Shown here piece after piece: positions 56,375 through 63,776 of a DNA stretch of 64,000 nt. Source of the DNA: Burkholderia anthina (GTDB taxonomy: Bacteria; Pseudomonadota; Gammaproteobacteria; Burkholderiales; Burkholderiaceae); contig NZ_CABVLY010000008.1 in NCBI RefSeq assembly GCF_902498995.1, forward strand, positions 186,001 to 250,000, in the 5' to 3' direction. The notes below the pieces were generated by a model. That model ran no database searches. It was not told where the DNA came from and was given only the letters and a program-made list of their open reading frames with translations. The position numbers and the translations under genes were made by a program. Each line of letters begins with the position of its first letter. The stretch's first letter is position 1.

Positions 56375-57226
56375 ATGCAAGCGTGGTGGTTGTTCGTTGC
56401 CGCGTTCGGCGCCAGTGCGCTCGGCGGCGTGCTCGGGATGGCGAGCGGCATCTTCGTCGTGCCGTTGCTCACGCTGCTGTTCGGCGTCGATATCCAGACC
56501 GCGATCGGCGCGAGCATCGTGTCGGTGATCGCGTGCTCGTGCAGCGGCGCCGCGTCGTTCCTGTCGGGGCGGCTGATCAACGTCCGGCTCGCGGTCGTGC
56601 TCGAAACCGCGACGACGCTCGGCGCGCTCACCGGCGTGCTGCTGATCGGCCGCGTGCCGGCTTCGTTCCTGTATGCGCTGTTCGCGATCATTCTCGTGGT
56701 GTCCGCGAAGCAGATGCTGGCGCGGCGGCACGATGCGGTCGCTGACGGGCCGCCCGATGCCGCGAGCTGGGCCAGCGCGTTGCGTCTGCATGCGAGCTTT
56801 CCCGATCCCGTGTCCGGCCGAGATATCGGCTACCAGGTCGGACGCGTGCCGTTCGGCATGGCGCTGATGTACGGCGCGGGGCTGATTTCCGCGTTGCTCG
56901 GGATCGGCTCCGGCGTGCTGAAGATTCCGGCGATGGACACGGCGCTGCGGCTGCCCATCAAGGTGTCGTCGGCCACGTCGAATTTCATGATCGGCGTGAC
57001 GGCCGCCGCGAGCGCGGGCGCCTATTTCACGCGCGGCGACATCGATATCCGTCTTGCCGGGCCGATTGCGCTCGGCTCGGTGATCGGCGCGATCGTCGGC
57101 GCGCGGATGCTGATCCGTTTGCCGGCCGACAAGCTGCGCGTCTTTTTCGTCGTCGTGCTGTTGCTGCTCGCGGTCGAGATGTGCGTGAGCGCGCTCGGCG
57201 TTCACGCACCGGGAGGTGCCGCATGA
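56375..57226 (+). CDS. TauE/SafE-family exporter (second copy)
   Basis: This 283-residue membrane protein of the TauE/SafE family has the repeat motifs GGVLGMASGIFVVPLLTLLFGVDIQTAIGASIVSVIACSCSGAASF and MYGAGLISALLGIGSGVLKIPAMDTALRLPIKVSSATSNFMIGVTAAASAGAYF. Two halves of four helices are visible, joined by a soluble loop near residues 115-155. It differs strongly from the copy at 30302. The GntR gene ends 13 bases upstream, so both are co-transcribed. The following DUF1634 gene is coupled by ATGA, a pairing seen in other genomes as a two-part transporter. The substrate is unknown. Confidence 0.88.
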   Translation: MQAWWLFVAAFGASALGGVLGMASGIFVVPLLTLLFGVDIQTAIGASIVSVIACSCSGAASFLSGRLINVRLAVVLETATTLGALTGVLLIGRVPASFLYALFAIILVVSAKQMLARRHDAVADGPPDAASWASALRLHASFPDPVSGRDIGYQVGRVPFGMALMYGAGLISALLGIGSGVLKIPAMDTALRLPIKVSSATSNFMIGVTAAASAGAYFTRGDIDIRLAGPIALGSVIGAIVGARMLIRLPADKLRVFFVVVLLLLAVEMCVSALGVHAPGGAA

Positions 57227-57567
57227 CGCGCGCCGTCAATGATGTCGAGCGTCGCGACCGGGCGGTTGCGATGCTGCTCCGGTACGGCACGGTGTGCGCG
57301 TGCGGGCTGATTGCGGCCGGGATGCTGCTCGGTGCGGGGTGGCCGGTGGCGGATGCCGGCGTGCTCGGCCGTGACGGCTATGCGCTCGCGAAAGCCGGCG
57401 TCGCGTTGTTTATTCTGCTGCCGGTGATGCGCGTCGCGTTGCTGACGGGGATTTTTCTGCGCGAGCGCGACTGGATTTATGCGGTGCTGTCGATGCTCGT
57501 GCTGGCGATCATCGCGGGCGGGGTGGTGGTTGGGGGGGCGGGGGTGAGTGGCGTCGTCATGGCGTGA
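57223..57567 (+). CDS. DUF1634 membrane protein
   Basis: This 114-residue protein has three hydrophobic segments (TVCACGLIAAGMLLGAGWP, GVALFILLPVMRVALLTGIFL, YAVLSMLVLAIIAGGVVVGGAGVSGVV) and matches DUF1634, small membrane proteins encoded next to TauE/SafE genes. It starts with overlap of the upstream stop (ATGA), with GGGAGG ahead, so it is probably an accessory of the transporter. Its C-terminal end is hydrophobic to the last residue. Confidence 0.87.
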   Translation: MTRAVNDVERRDRAVAMLLRYGTVCACGLIAAGMLLGAGWPVADAGVLGRDGYALAKAGVALFILLPVMRVALLTGIFLRERDWIYAVLSMLVLAIIAGGVVVGGAGVSGVVMA

Positions 57568-57583
57568 ATCCAGCCAGGAAAAC

Positions 57584-57614
57584 GCACCCGGCAGCCGACC
57601 CGGTCGCCGGGTGC
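57584..57614 (+). terminator. Hairpin after DUF1634
   Basis: GCACCCGGC (57584-57592) pairs with GCCGGGTGC (57606-57614) around a 13-base loop. It lies 16 bases after the stop of the GntR-TauE-DUF1634 operon. No T run follows, so it is a plausible but not certain terminator. Confidence 0.5.
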
Positions 57615-58396
57615 CTGCGCCACACTTGACCGCCCACGCAATCAGCCACAACGCTCCCGCCAGCATCGGCGGACACGCTCCGCGACGTACCGACCGGATC
57701 TTAGCGATCTCGGCGATCGTTGCGAACACATCCATGTCGGGTCTTTACCGATATCGCGTGACGCCCGTCCATCGCCCTCCGTATTCCCCCTGATCCGCGC
57801 GAGGCAATCACACATCCCGCTCGCGCGCGACCCTGCGCAACGTCACGTCGATGAAACGTTTCGCCCGATGCATGCCATCTCGCCCGTCCGCACACCGCCG
57901 CGATGCGGAGCTGTTGACGACCTCGCATGCTTGCCTGGCGTGCGTTGCGGCGTTCGCTGCGGGATGTCCCCAATCACGTGTGCGGCGACGAAGCGCCGAA
58001 AAAACGATGCGCGCCTGAAACATTTCCTCCAGTTCGATTACGCATAAGTGCAGATGTTTGACGCAGAGGCCCGCCCCGCACGGGTTCGTGCCGCATGGCA
58101 CAGGCATTGCGATGAGGTCGGTGCCGCTCGTACCACCCGCGACTGGCCAGAAGAACGTATCGCGGGAGCGGCACGCAACGACATCGAAACTACGGGGATC
58201 GGATCGGGCCGCGGGGTGACGCCCGTCGCGTCGGACGCGTGATGCGTCGTATCGGCGACACGAAGGGCAGTGTGCGTTCGATCCGTCAAACAGCAAGCTT
58301 GCTTGCGAGGTGTCGTGCCGGGGGACGCGTCACGCGTGACGGGCAAGGACCGCACGCGGCGGGGCGACGCGCCCGGCGCGAGTCGGGGAGACGCTC
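57615..58396. other. Gene-poor region with possible LysR remnant
   Basis: About 780 bases have no intact gene. On the minus strand a frame from ~58070 to 57808 contains IELEEMFQARIVF and ends AKRFIDVTLRRVARERDV, which loosely recalls the helix-turn-helix border and the C-terminal end of LysR regulators, but too little remains to be sure. Codon bias is weak in all frames and G+C is lower than in flanking genes. It looks like a decayed gene or intergenic DNA between two catabolic segments. Confidence 0.35.
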
Positions 58397-59056
58397 GTGA
58401 AAATGACAGTGAACCAATGGGCAGCGCTGGCGGTATTGTTCGCGGCCAGCGCACACGCGCAGGAAATCTACCTGCAGGGCGGCACGCAAGGGGTGGGGGT
58501 CGGCGCGGCCGTGAGCTTCAATTCGATGCTGGGTGCGCACGCGGATTTCAATGCGATCACCCTGTCGCGTGACTTTTCGGTGGCCGGCAACCGCTATCAG
58601 GACGATCTCAAGCTGCGGCAAGGCGGCCTGTACGCGGATATCTTTCCGTGGCGCGGCAGCGGCTTTCGCGCGACGCTCGGATTGCGCTTCAACAACGACG
58701 AAATCACCGGCGTATCGGTGCCGACCAACGGCACCTACGTGTTCGCCGGCAAGAGGTATCCGGCACTGCCCGGCATGTACGCCGTCGCGCAGGCGCGCTA
58801 TCCGGACGTGATGCCGTACTTCGGGATCGGCTACGGGCACCGGCCGGCATCGAAAGGGTTGGGGTTCGTCGCCGACCTGGGCGTCGCATACGGGATCCCG
58901 CGATGTTCGTACACGCTGTCGCCGGCGCTCGCTGCCGCGGCCGGCCCGCAGAAGAGCCAGGTCCTGGTCGCCAGCGGTCTCGACGACCTGAACCATATGA
59001 TGTCGCGCTACCGGTGGTATCCGGTCCTGCAGATCGGGATCTCGTACCGGTTCTGA
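58397..59056 (+). CDS. Outer-membrane beta-barrel protein
   Basis: This 219-residue protein has a signal peptide (MTVNQWAALAVLFAASAHAQE) and a mature part of alternating strands (IYLQGGTQGVGVGAAVSFNSML, DLKLRQGGLYADIFPWRGSGFRATLGLRFNNDEI, MPYFGIGYGHRPASKGLGFVADLGVAYGI) ending in an aromatic residue (LQIGISYRF), the usual signal of outer-membrane barrels. It does not match a named porin; eight strands are likely. GTG at 58397 follows GGGGAG. It lies between the two catabolic blocks and may help substrate entry, but this is guesswork. Confidence 0.8.
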   Translation: MKMTVNQWAALAVLFAASAHAQEIYLQGGTQGVGVGAAVSFNSMLGAHADFNAITLSRDFSVAGNRYQDDLKLRQGGLYADIFPWRGSGFRATLGLRFNNDEITGVSVPTNGTYVFAGKRYPALPGMYAVAQARYPDVMPYFGIGYGHRPASKGLGFVADLGVAYGIPRCSYTLSPALAAAAGPQKSQVLVASGLDDLNHMMSRYRWYPVLQIGISYRF

Positions 59057-59369
59057 GCCGTGCGTGCTGTTACGGCGTAGCCGTGCGACGGTCGGGTGCG
59101 GGCTCGGCCGTCGGACGGGCTGCGCGGGTGGGGTTGCGCTGCGCGCCGGACGTTATGCGCGTGTCTCGGCCGCCCGCCAGTGAATGGCCATTCGGCCGTC
59201 TTTTTTGCCGCGTCGATTCCGCTTACCTTGTGTCACAGCAGTTCGATGCGTCGGGCCGGCGGCGGAAGGGTGGCGGATTCATGCCGTCCGCTGCCGCCGG
59301 CCAACGCCGACCACCGTCTTCCTTCCGGTCGCGACGATGATAGCAATGCTTGCAATTCACCGTCGAAAC
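59057..59369 (+). other. Intergenic region with terminator of the barrel gene
   Basis: The 313 bases hold no gene. A short hairpin (ATGGCC against GGCCGT, 59184-59199) is followed by a TTTTTT run at 59201-59206 and is the likely terminator of the barrel gene. An isolated GATAGCAAT copy at 59338-59346 resembles half of the fitAB operator just downstream. Confidence 0.5.
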
Positions 59370-59384
59370 GCTATCATTGATAGC
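59370..59384. promoter_or_regulatory. fitAB operator palindrome
   Basis: GCTATCA-T-TGATAGC is an exact inverted repeat 20 bases before the fitA start; a second copy of the half-site lies at 59338. Ribbon-helix-helix antitoxins of the FitA type bind such sites with the toxin to repress their own operon. Confidence 0.65.
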
Positions 59385-59403
59385 AATCTGGAGGGAGGGA
59401 CCC

Positions 59404-59640
59404 ATGGCAAATCTTCTGGTGCGTAACGTGGATGACAGTATCGTTCAGAGCCTGCGCGAGCAGGCTGCGGCCAACGGCAGGAGCGCCGAGGCCGAACATC
59501 GGGCCATCCTGGCCGATGCGCTCGGCCGGCCGAAGCGACGGACATTCGCGCAGGTGCTGATGAGCATGCCGGACGTCGGCGAAGACGCGGATTTCCAACG
59601 TGTTCAGGATTCCGGCGAGGTCAGGCGTGTTTTTGATTGA
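59404..59640 (+). CDS. fitA: FitA-type ribbon-helix-helix antitoxin
   Basis: This 78-residue antitoxin has an N-terminal ribbon-helix-helix DNA-binding fold (ANLLVRNVDDSIVQSLREQAAANGRSAEAEHRAILADAL) and a C-terminal arm (RTFAQVLMSMPDVGEDADFQRVQDSGEVRRVFD) that should wrap the PIN toxin. RNVDDSIVQSLREQA and AEAEHRAILADAL are characteristic of FitA. GGAGGGACCC precedes the ATG. It overlaps the toxin gene by 14 bases, with an exact palindrome upstream, all typical of a type II toxin-antitoxin operon. Confidence 0.92.
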   Translation: MANLLVRNVDDSIVQSLREQAAANGRSAEAEHRAILADALGRPKRRTFAQVLMSMPDVGEDADFQRVQDSGEVRRVFD

Positions 59641-60043
59641 TACGAACGTCATCAGCGAGATCAGAAAGGGCAAGCGAACCAACCGCGGCGTGCGCGCATT
59701 CTTCCGGCAGGCCGAGGCCGACGCGAGCCCGCTTTACCTGTCGGTCGTCACGGTGGCCGAACTTCGGCGCGGCGTCGATCTGATCCGTCATCGCGGCGAT
59801 CACCAGCAGGCGTCGGCGCTCGAGGCCTGGATGGCGATGATCCTGTCCGGCTATGCGTCGAACATCCTGCCGGTCGATATCGAGACCAGCCAGACGTGGG
59901 GCCATCTGCGCGTGCCCGATCCGACCCACGAACTCGACAAACTGATCGCGGCCACCGCGCTGATCAACGATCTCACGGTCGTCACGCGCAATGTCGACGA
60001 TTTCGCCCGCACCGGCGTCCGGTTGTTGAACCCTTTCGACTGA
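59627..60043 (+). CDS. fitB: FitB-type PIN-domain toxin (VapC family RNase)
   Basis: This 138-residue PIN-domain nuclease is the toxin of a type II pair, expected to cleave RNA with Mg2+. The acidic active-site residues are present: Asp in LIDTNVISEI near residue 5, Glu in VTVAELRRGVDLI, Asp in THELDKLIAATALIN, and Asp in VVTRNVDDFARTGVRLLNPFD. A GTG start at 59627 follows GAGG at 6 bases and overlaps fitA. The longer frame from 59600 adds no homology. The pair lies between two blocks of the steroid region and could have inserted there or stabilise it. Confidence 0.92.
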   Translation: MFLIDTNVISEIRKGKRTNRGVRAFFRQAEADASPLYLSVVTVAELRRGVDLIRHRGDHQQASALEAWMAMILSGYASNILPVDIETSQTWGHLRVPDPTHELDKLIAATALINDLTVVTRNVDDFARTGVRLLNPFD

Positions 60044-60195
60044 TCCGGGTTGCCGCGGCACGGCAACCTCCCGCCGCCTTCCGCTTTCTTCGTCGCGCGT
60101 AGCCCGCTCAGCCGGGCTTTCGCGCGCGCCGGCACCGCGCGGATTCCCCTCCGCCTCTCGTCCCAACAGACGATGTGACGCCATCCCCGAGCGGC

Positions 60196-60224
60196 CAGAA
60201 TCCTTTCACGAACAACGGATTCTG
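60196..60224. promoter_or_regulatory. Inverted repeat upstream of the HsaC-like gene
   Basis: CAGAATCC (60196-60203) and GGATTCTG (60217-60224) are exact inverted repeats with a 13-base spacer. They lie just before the GGAGG ribosome site of the second catabolic block. It may be an operator for a TetR-, IclR- or GntR-type regulator of these genes. Confidence 0.5.
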
Positions 60225-60242
60225 AACCTGGAGGAGGCCGAC

Positions 60243-61139
60243 ATGATCGATGTCCGTGCACTCGGCTACGTCGTCGTCGAGGCGGCCCGCGTCGATGCGT
60301 GGCGCCGCTACGCCGAAGACGTGCTGGGCATGCAGGCGCTCGACGCGCCCGACGGCGCGCTGTACCTGAAGATGGACGAGCGCGATTTCCGCTACGTGAT
60401 CGTCCCCGGCGCGACCGACCGCTATTTCGCATCGGGCTGGGAATTGCCCGACGGCGCCGCGTTCGACGCCGCGCTGGCTGCGCTGCAGCGGGCGGGCGTC
60501 GAAGCGGTGCGCGCCACGCGCGACGAAGCCGCGCTGCGCCGCGTGCAGGCGATGGCGTGGTGCACCGACCCGTCGGGCAACCGGCACGAGCTGTACTGGG
60601 GCCCGCGCTGCGACTTTCGCCGCTTCGCGTCGCCGCTCGGCGTCGCGCGTTTCGTCACCGGCGACATGGGCCTGGGCCACGCGGTGCTGCCCGCGCCGCA
60701 GTTCGACGCGACCGACGCGTTCGTGCGCGGCGTGCTGGGCTTCGAGCTGTCCGACATCTACCGCGTGAAGTTCACGCCCGATCCCGCCGAACCCGAAAAG
60801 CGCATCCACTTCATGCACTGCCGCAACGCGCGCCATCACAGCCTCGCGCTGTTCGAGATGGCGGTGCCGTCGGGCTGCGTGCACGTGATGGCCGAAGTCG
60901 ACTCGATGGACGAAGTCGGCCGCGCGCTCGACCGGGTCGCCGCGCACGACGTGAAGCTGTCGGCGACGCTCGGCCGGCACTGCAACGACCAGATGATCTC
61001 GTTCTACATGAAGACCCCCGGCGGCTTCGATCTCGAATACGGCTTCGGCGGCCTCACGGTCGACTGGTCGAAGCACGCCGTGTTCGAGGCCACCCAGGTG
61101 AGCCAGTGGGGCCACGACTTCAGCATCGGATACCGGTAA
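60243..61139 (+). CDS. hsaC: Extradiol dioxygenase, HsaC/BphC type
   Basis: This 298-residue enzyme has two VOC-type halves of the BphC/HsaC class, which opens the catechol ring of 3,4-DHSA (steroid ring A) or of dihydroxybiphenyl using Fe(II). The first half opens VRALGYVVVEAARVDAWRRYAEDVLGMQAL; the active half contains the iron ligands His in GLGHAVLPAP, His in ARHHSLALFEM, and Glu in FDLEYGFGG. The conserved His/Tyr environment (CNDQMISFYMKTPGGF) is typical. GGAGG lies upstream. It begins the second catabolic block and is followed by IpdA/B; HsaC is the best assignment in this context. Confidence 0.9.
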   Translation: MIDVRALGYVVVEAARVDAWRRYAEDVLGMQALDAPDGALYLKMDERDFRYVIVPGATDRYFASGWELPDGAAFDAALAALQRAGVEAVRATRDEAALRRVQAMAWCTDPSGNRHELYWGPRCDFRRFASPLGVARFVTGDMGLGHAVLPAPQFDATDAFVRGVLGFELSDIYRVKFTPDPAEPEKRIHFMHCRNARHHSLALFEMAVPSGCVHVMAEVDSMDEVGRALDRVAAHDVKLSATLGRHCNDQMISFYMKTPGGFDLEYGFGGLTVDWSKHAVFEATQVSQWGHDFSIGYR

Positions 61140-61148
61140 GCCAGCACG

Positions 61149-62042
61149 ATGACGATGAAACCTCTCGACAAGACGATGTCCGCGCGCGACGTGGTCGCGC
61201 AACTCGCCGACGGCATGACGATCGGCATCGGCGGGTGGGGGCCGCGGCGCAAGCCGATGGCATTGGTGCGCGAGATCGCGCGCTCGAACCTGACGGACCT
61301 GACGATCGTCGCGTACGGCGGCGCCGACATCGGCCTGCTGTGCGCGGCCGGCAAGGTACGCAAGGCGGTGTTCGGCTTCGTGTCGCTCGACGTGATCCCG
61401 CTCGAACCGCATTTCCGCCGGGCTCGCGAACAGGGCCGCGTCGACGTGCTGGAACTCGACGAAGGGATGCTGCAGCTCGGCCTGCGCGCGGCCGCCGCAC
61501 GCCTGCCGTTCCTGCCGACGCGCGCCGGGCTCGGCACCGCGCTGCTCGATCACGCGCCGCAGCTGCGCACGGTGCAATCGCCGTACGACGACGGCGAAAC
61601 GCTGCTCGCGATGCCGGCGATCGAACTCGACGTCGCGCTGCTGCATGCGAACGCGGCCGACCGGATGGGCAACACGCGCATCGACGGCCCCGATCCGTTC
61701 TTCGACGCGTGGATGGCGCGCGCGGCGAAGCGCTGCTACGTGTCCGCGGAAACGGTCGACGCATCGCTCGCGAGCGACGACCTCGACGCCGCGCGCCGCA
61801 ACCCGTTCGAGCGCTCGCTCGTCACGGGCGTGGTGCACGCGCCGGGCGGCGCGCACCCGACCTCGTGCGGGCCGGCCTACGGCTGGGACCTGCCGCACCT
61901 GCGCGCGTACTGCGCGAGCGCGGAAGACGATGCGAAGACGGCGGCGTACCTGCGCGACGTGGTCGGCCAGGACGAACGTCAGTACCTCGAAGGCGTCGGC
62001 GGGCTGTCGCACGTGACGACGCTGCCGTTGCCGATTCTGTAA
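61149..62042 (+). CDS. ipdA: IpdA-like CoA-transferase-fold ring hydrolase, subunit A
   Basis: IpdA and IpdB form a CoA-transferase-fold enzyme that hydrolytically opens the last steroid ring (COCHEA-CoA) and needs no active-site glutamate of normal transferases. This 297-residue subunit has VVAQLADGMTIGIGGWGPRRKPMALVREIAR as the glycine-rich start, AYGGADIGLLCAAGKVRKAVFGFVSLD, DEGMLQLGLRAAAARLPFLPTRAGLGTALL, LLHANAADRMGNTRIDGPDPFFD, and TGVVHAPGGAHPTSCGPAYGWD. These features fit IpdA rather than acetate- or succinyl-CoA transferases. ATG at 61149 or 61155 both fit. IpdB follows with a 10-base gap. Confidence 0.88.
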   Translation: MTMKPLDKTMSARDVVAQLADGMTIGIGGWGPRRKPMALVREIARSNLTDLTIVAYGGADIGLLCAAGKVRKAVFGFVSLDVIPLEPHFRRAREQGRVDVLELDEGMLQLGLRAAAARLPFLPTRAGLGTALLDHAPQLRTVQSPYDDGETLLAMPAIELDVALLHANAADRMGNTRIDGPDPFFDAWMARAAKRCYVSAETVDASLASDDLDAARRNPFERSLVTGVVHAPGGAHPTSCGPAYGWDLPHLRAYCASAEDDAKTAAYLRDVVGQDERQYLEGVGGLSHVTTLPLPIL

Positions 62043-62052
62043 AGGAGCGCCT

Positions 62053-62850
62053 GTGAGCGAATCTCTCGACCATTCCCTCGCGGAACTGATGATCGTCGCG
62101 TCGGCGCGACTCTGGCGCGACGACGGCGAAGTGCTGGCGACCGGCATCGGCACGGGCCCGCGGCTCGCGGCCGGCCTCGCGCGGCTCGCCTACAACAACG
62201 GGCTGATGCTGACCGACGGCGAAGCGTATCTCGTCGAGGAGCCGGTTCCGCTTGGGGCCCGTCCAGACGGCTATCGCGTGAAGGCGAGCGGCTGGATGAC
62301 CTACGAACGCGTGTTCGACTGCCTGTGGCACGGCCGCCGCCATGCGCTCGTGATGCCGACGCAGATCGACCGCTTCGGCCAGGCGAACATCTCGTGGCTC
62401 GGCGACGACTACGCTCGCCCGAAAACCCAACTGCTCGGCGCGCGCGGCTTTCCGGGCAACTCGACGAACCACGCGAACTCGTTCTTCGTCAGCGGTCACG
62501 GTAAACGCACGTTCGTCGAAGGCGAAGTCGACATGGTGTGCACGGTCGGCTACAACCCGGCCCGCCGGCTGCCTGGCATGAAGACCTTCGTCGACCTGCG
62601 CAGCATCGTCACCGACCTGTGCGTGATGGATTTCGGCGGGCCGGACCACGCGATCCGCGTGCGCTCGCTGCATCCGGGCGTGAGCTTCGACGAGGTGCAG
62701 GACGCGACGGGCTTCCCGCTGGTCGCGCATCCGGCACTCGGCACGACGGCCGCACCGGGCGCGGAAGACCTGCGCATCGTGCGTGCGCTCGACCCTCACA
62801 ACCTGCGCGCGACGATCGTGCGCAACAACCCGGCGCCGCGCCGCGGATGA
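62053..62850 (+). CDS. ipdB: IpdB-like CoA-transferase-fold ring hydrolase, subunit B
   Basis: This 265-residue subunit pairs with the IpdA-like protein. It begins SLDHSLAELMIVASARLWRDDGEVLATGIGTGPRLAAGLARLAY, and the family's inner motif GARGFPGNSTNHANSFFVSGHGKRTFVEGEVDMVCTVGYNP is present, in which the usual catalytic Glu of CoA transferases is not at the expected place. VVTDLCVMDFGGPDHAIRVRSLHPGVSFDEVQDATGFPL closes the domain. A GTG start follows AAAGGAGC. It overlaps the next gene's leader by a TGA in ATGAGG. Confidence 0.88.
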   Translation: MSESLDHSLAELMIVASARLWRDDGEVLATGIGTGPRLAAGLARLAYNNGLMLTDGEAYLVEEPVPLGARPDGYRVKASGWMTYERVFDCLWHGRRHALVMPTQIDRFGQANISWLGDDYARPKTQLLGARGFPGNSTNHANSFFVSGHGKRTFVEGEVDMVCTVGYNPARRLPGMKTFVDLRSIVTDLCVMDFGGPDHAIRVRSLHPGVSFDEVQDATGFPLVAHPALGTTAAPGAEDLRIVRALDPHNLRATIVRNNPAPRRG

Positions 62851-62858
62851 GGTCCGAC

Positions 62859-63776
62859 ATGGAAGCGACCCAGATGACGTTCGGCGACGGTGTCGTCGAC
62901 TACGCGGTCGAGGACGGCATCGCGACGATCACGATGAACCGTCCCGAGTATCACAACGCGCAGAACTCGAAGATGACCTATGCGCTCGACGCGGCGTTCC
63001 GGCGCGCGGCGCACGACGACGCGGTGAAGGCGATCGTGCTCGCGGGCGCCGGCAAGCATTTCTCGGCGGGCCACGACATCGGCACGCCGGGCCGCGACAT
63101 CCACGAGTCGTTCGAGCGCGCGTCGCTGTGGTACGACCACGTCGACAAGGCGGGCGGCGAATTCCTCTATGCACGCGAGCAGGAGGTGTATCTCGGGATG
63201 TGCCGGCGCTGGCGCGACCTGCCGAAGCCGACCATCGCGATGGTGCATGGCGCGTGCATCGCGGGCGGGTTGATGCTCGCGTGGGTGTGCGACCTGATCG
63301 TCGCGTCGGAGGATGCGTTCTTCGCGGATCCGGTCGTGCGGATGGGGATTCCGGGCGTCGAGTATTTCGCGCATGCGTACGAGCTGAACCCGCGCATCGC
63401 GAAGGAATTCCTGTTCCTCGGCGAGCGGATGCCGGCCGAGCGCGCGTACCAGATGGGGATGGTCAACCGCGTGGTGCCGCGCGAGCGGCTGCGCGACGCG
63501 ACCTACGCGATCGCCGCGAAGATCGCGACGATGCCGCGCCTCGGCCTCACGCTGACCAAGCAGGCGCTGAACCACGTCGAGGAACTGCAGGGCAAGCGCG
63601 CGGCGATGGACGCGGCATTCGCGTGGCATCACTTCGCGCATGCGCACAACGAACTCGTGAGCGGCGACCGCCTCGGCGGGTACGACGCGCGCAAGATGGC
63701 CAGCTCGCAGCGCAAGGCCGGCGACGAAGAGCAGGGCGAAGCCGCACCGGCCGCCGTCAACGGAGCCGCCGCATGA
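62859..63776 (+). CDS. echA20: Crotonase-family enzyme, EchA20-like
   Basis: This 305-residue crotonase-family protein resembles EchA20, which opens ring D of the HIP pathway intermediate in mycobacteria. The oxyanion-hole segments are AGAGKHFSAGHDIGTPGRDIHE and MVHGACIAGGLMLAWVCDLIVASEDAFFADPVVRMGIPGVEYF. The C-terminal part has LTKQALNHVEELQGKRAAMDAAFAWHHFAHAHNELVSGDRLGGYDARKMA and a low-complexity tail. Ordinary enoyl-CoA hydratase glutamates are replaced here by H/D residues. ATG at 62859 has GAGG 5 bases upstream; the ATG at 62847 overlaps the IpdB stop. The stop overlaps the following start (ATGA). Confidence 0.85.
   Translation: MEATQMTFGDGVVDYAVEDGIATITMNRPEYHNAQNSKMTYALDAAFRRAAHDDAVKAIVLAGAGKHFSAGHDIGTPGRDIHESFERASLWYDHVDKAGGEFLYAREQEVYLGMCRRWRDLPKPTIAMVHGACIAGGLMLAWVCDLIVASEDAFFADPVVRMGIPGVEYFAHAYELNPRIAKEFLFLGERMPAERAYQMGMVNRVVPRERLRDATYAIAAKIATMPRLGLTLTKQALNHVEELQGKRAAMDAAFAWHHFAHAHNELVSGDRLGGYDARKMASSQRKAGDEEQGEAAPAAVNGAAA

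Noticed and set aside
57808-58296. A 162-residue intact gene on the minus strand
   Set aside because: Only two short stretches look protein-like; the rest has no domain, ribosome site or codon bias. Treated as a possible relic.
60108-62153. A 681-residue minus-strand ORF opposite hsaC/ipdA
   Set aside because: No domain, highly biased composition; the plus-strand enzymes are certain. Shadow frame.
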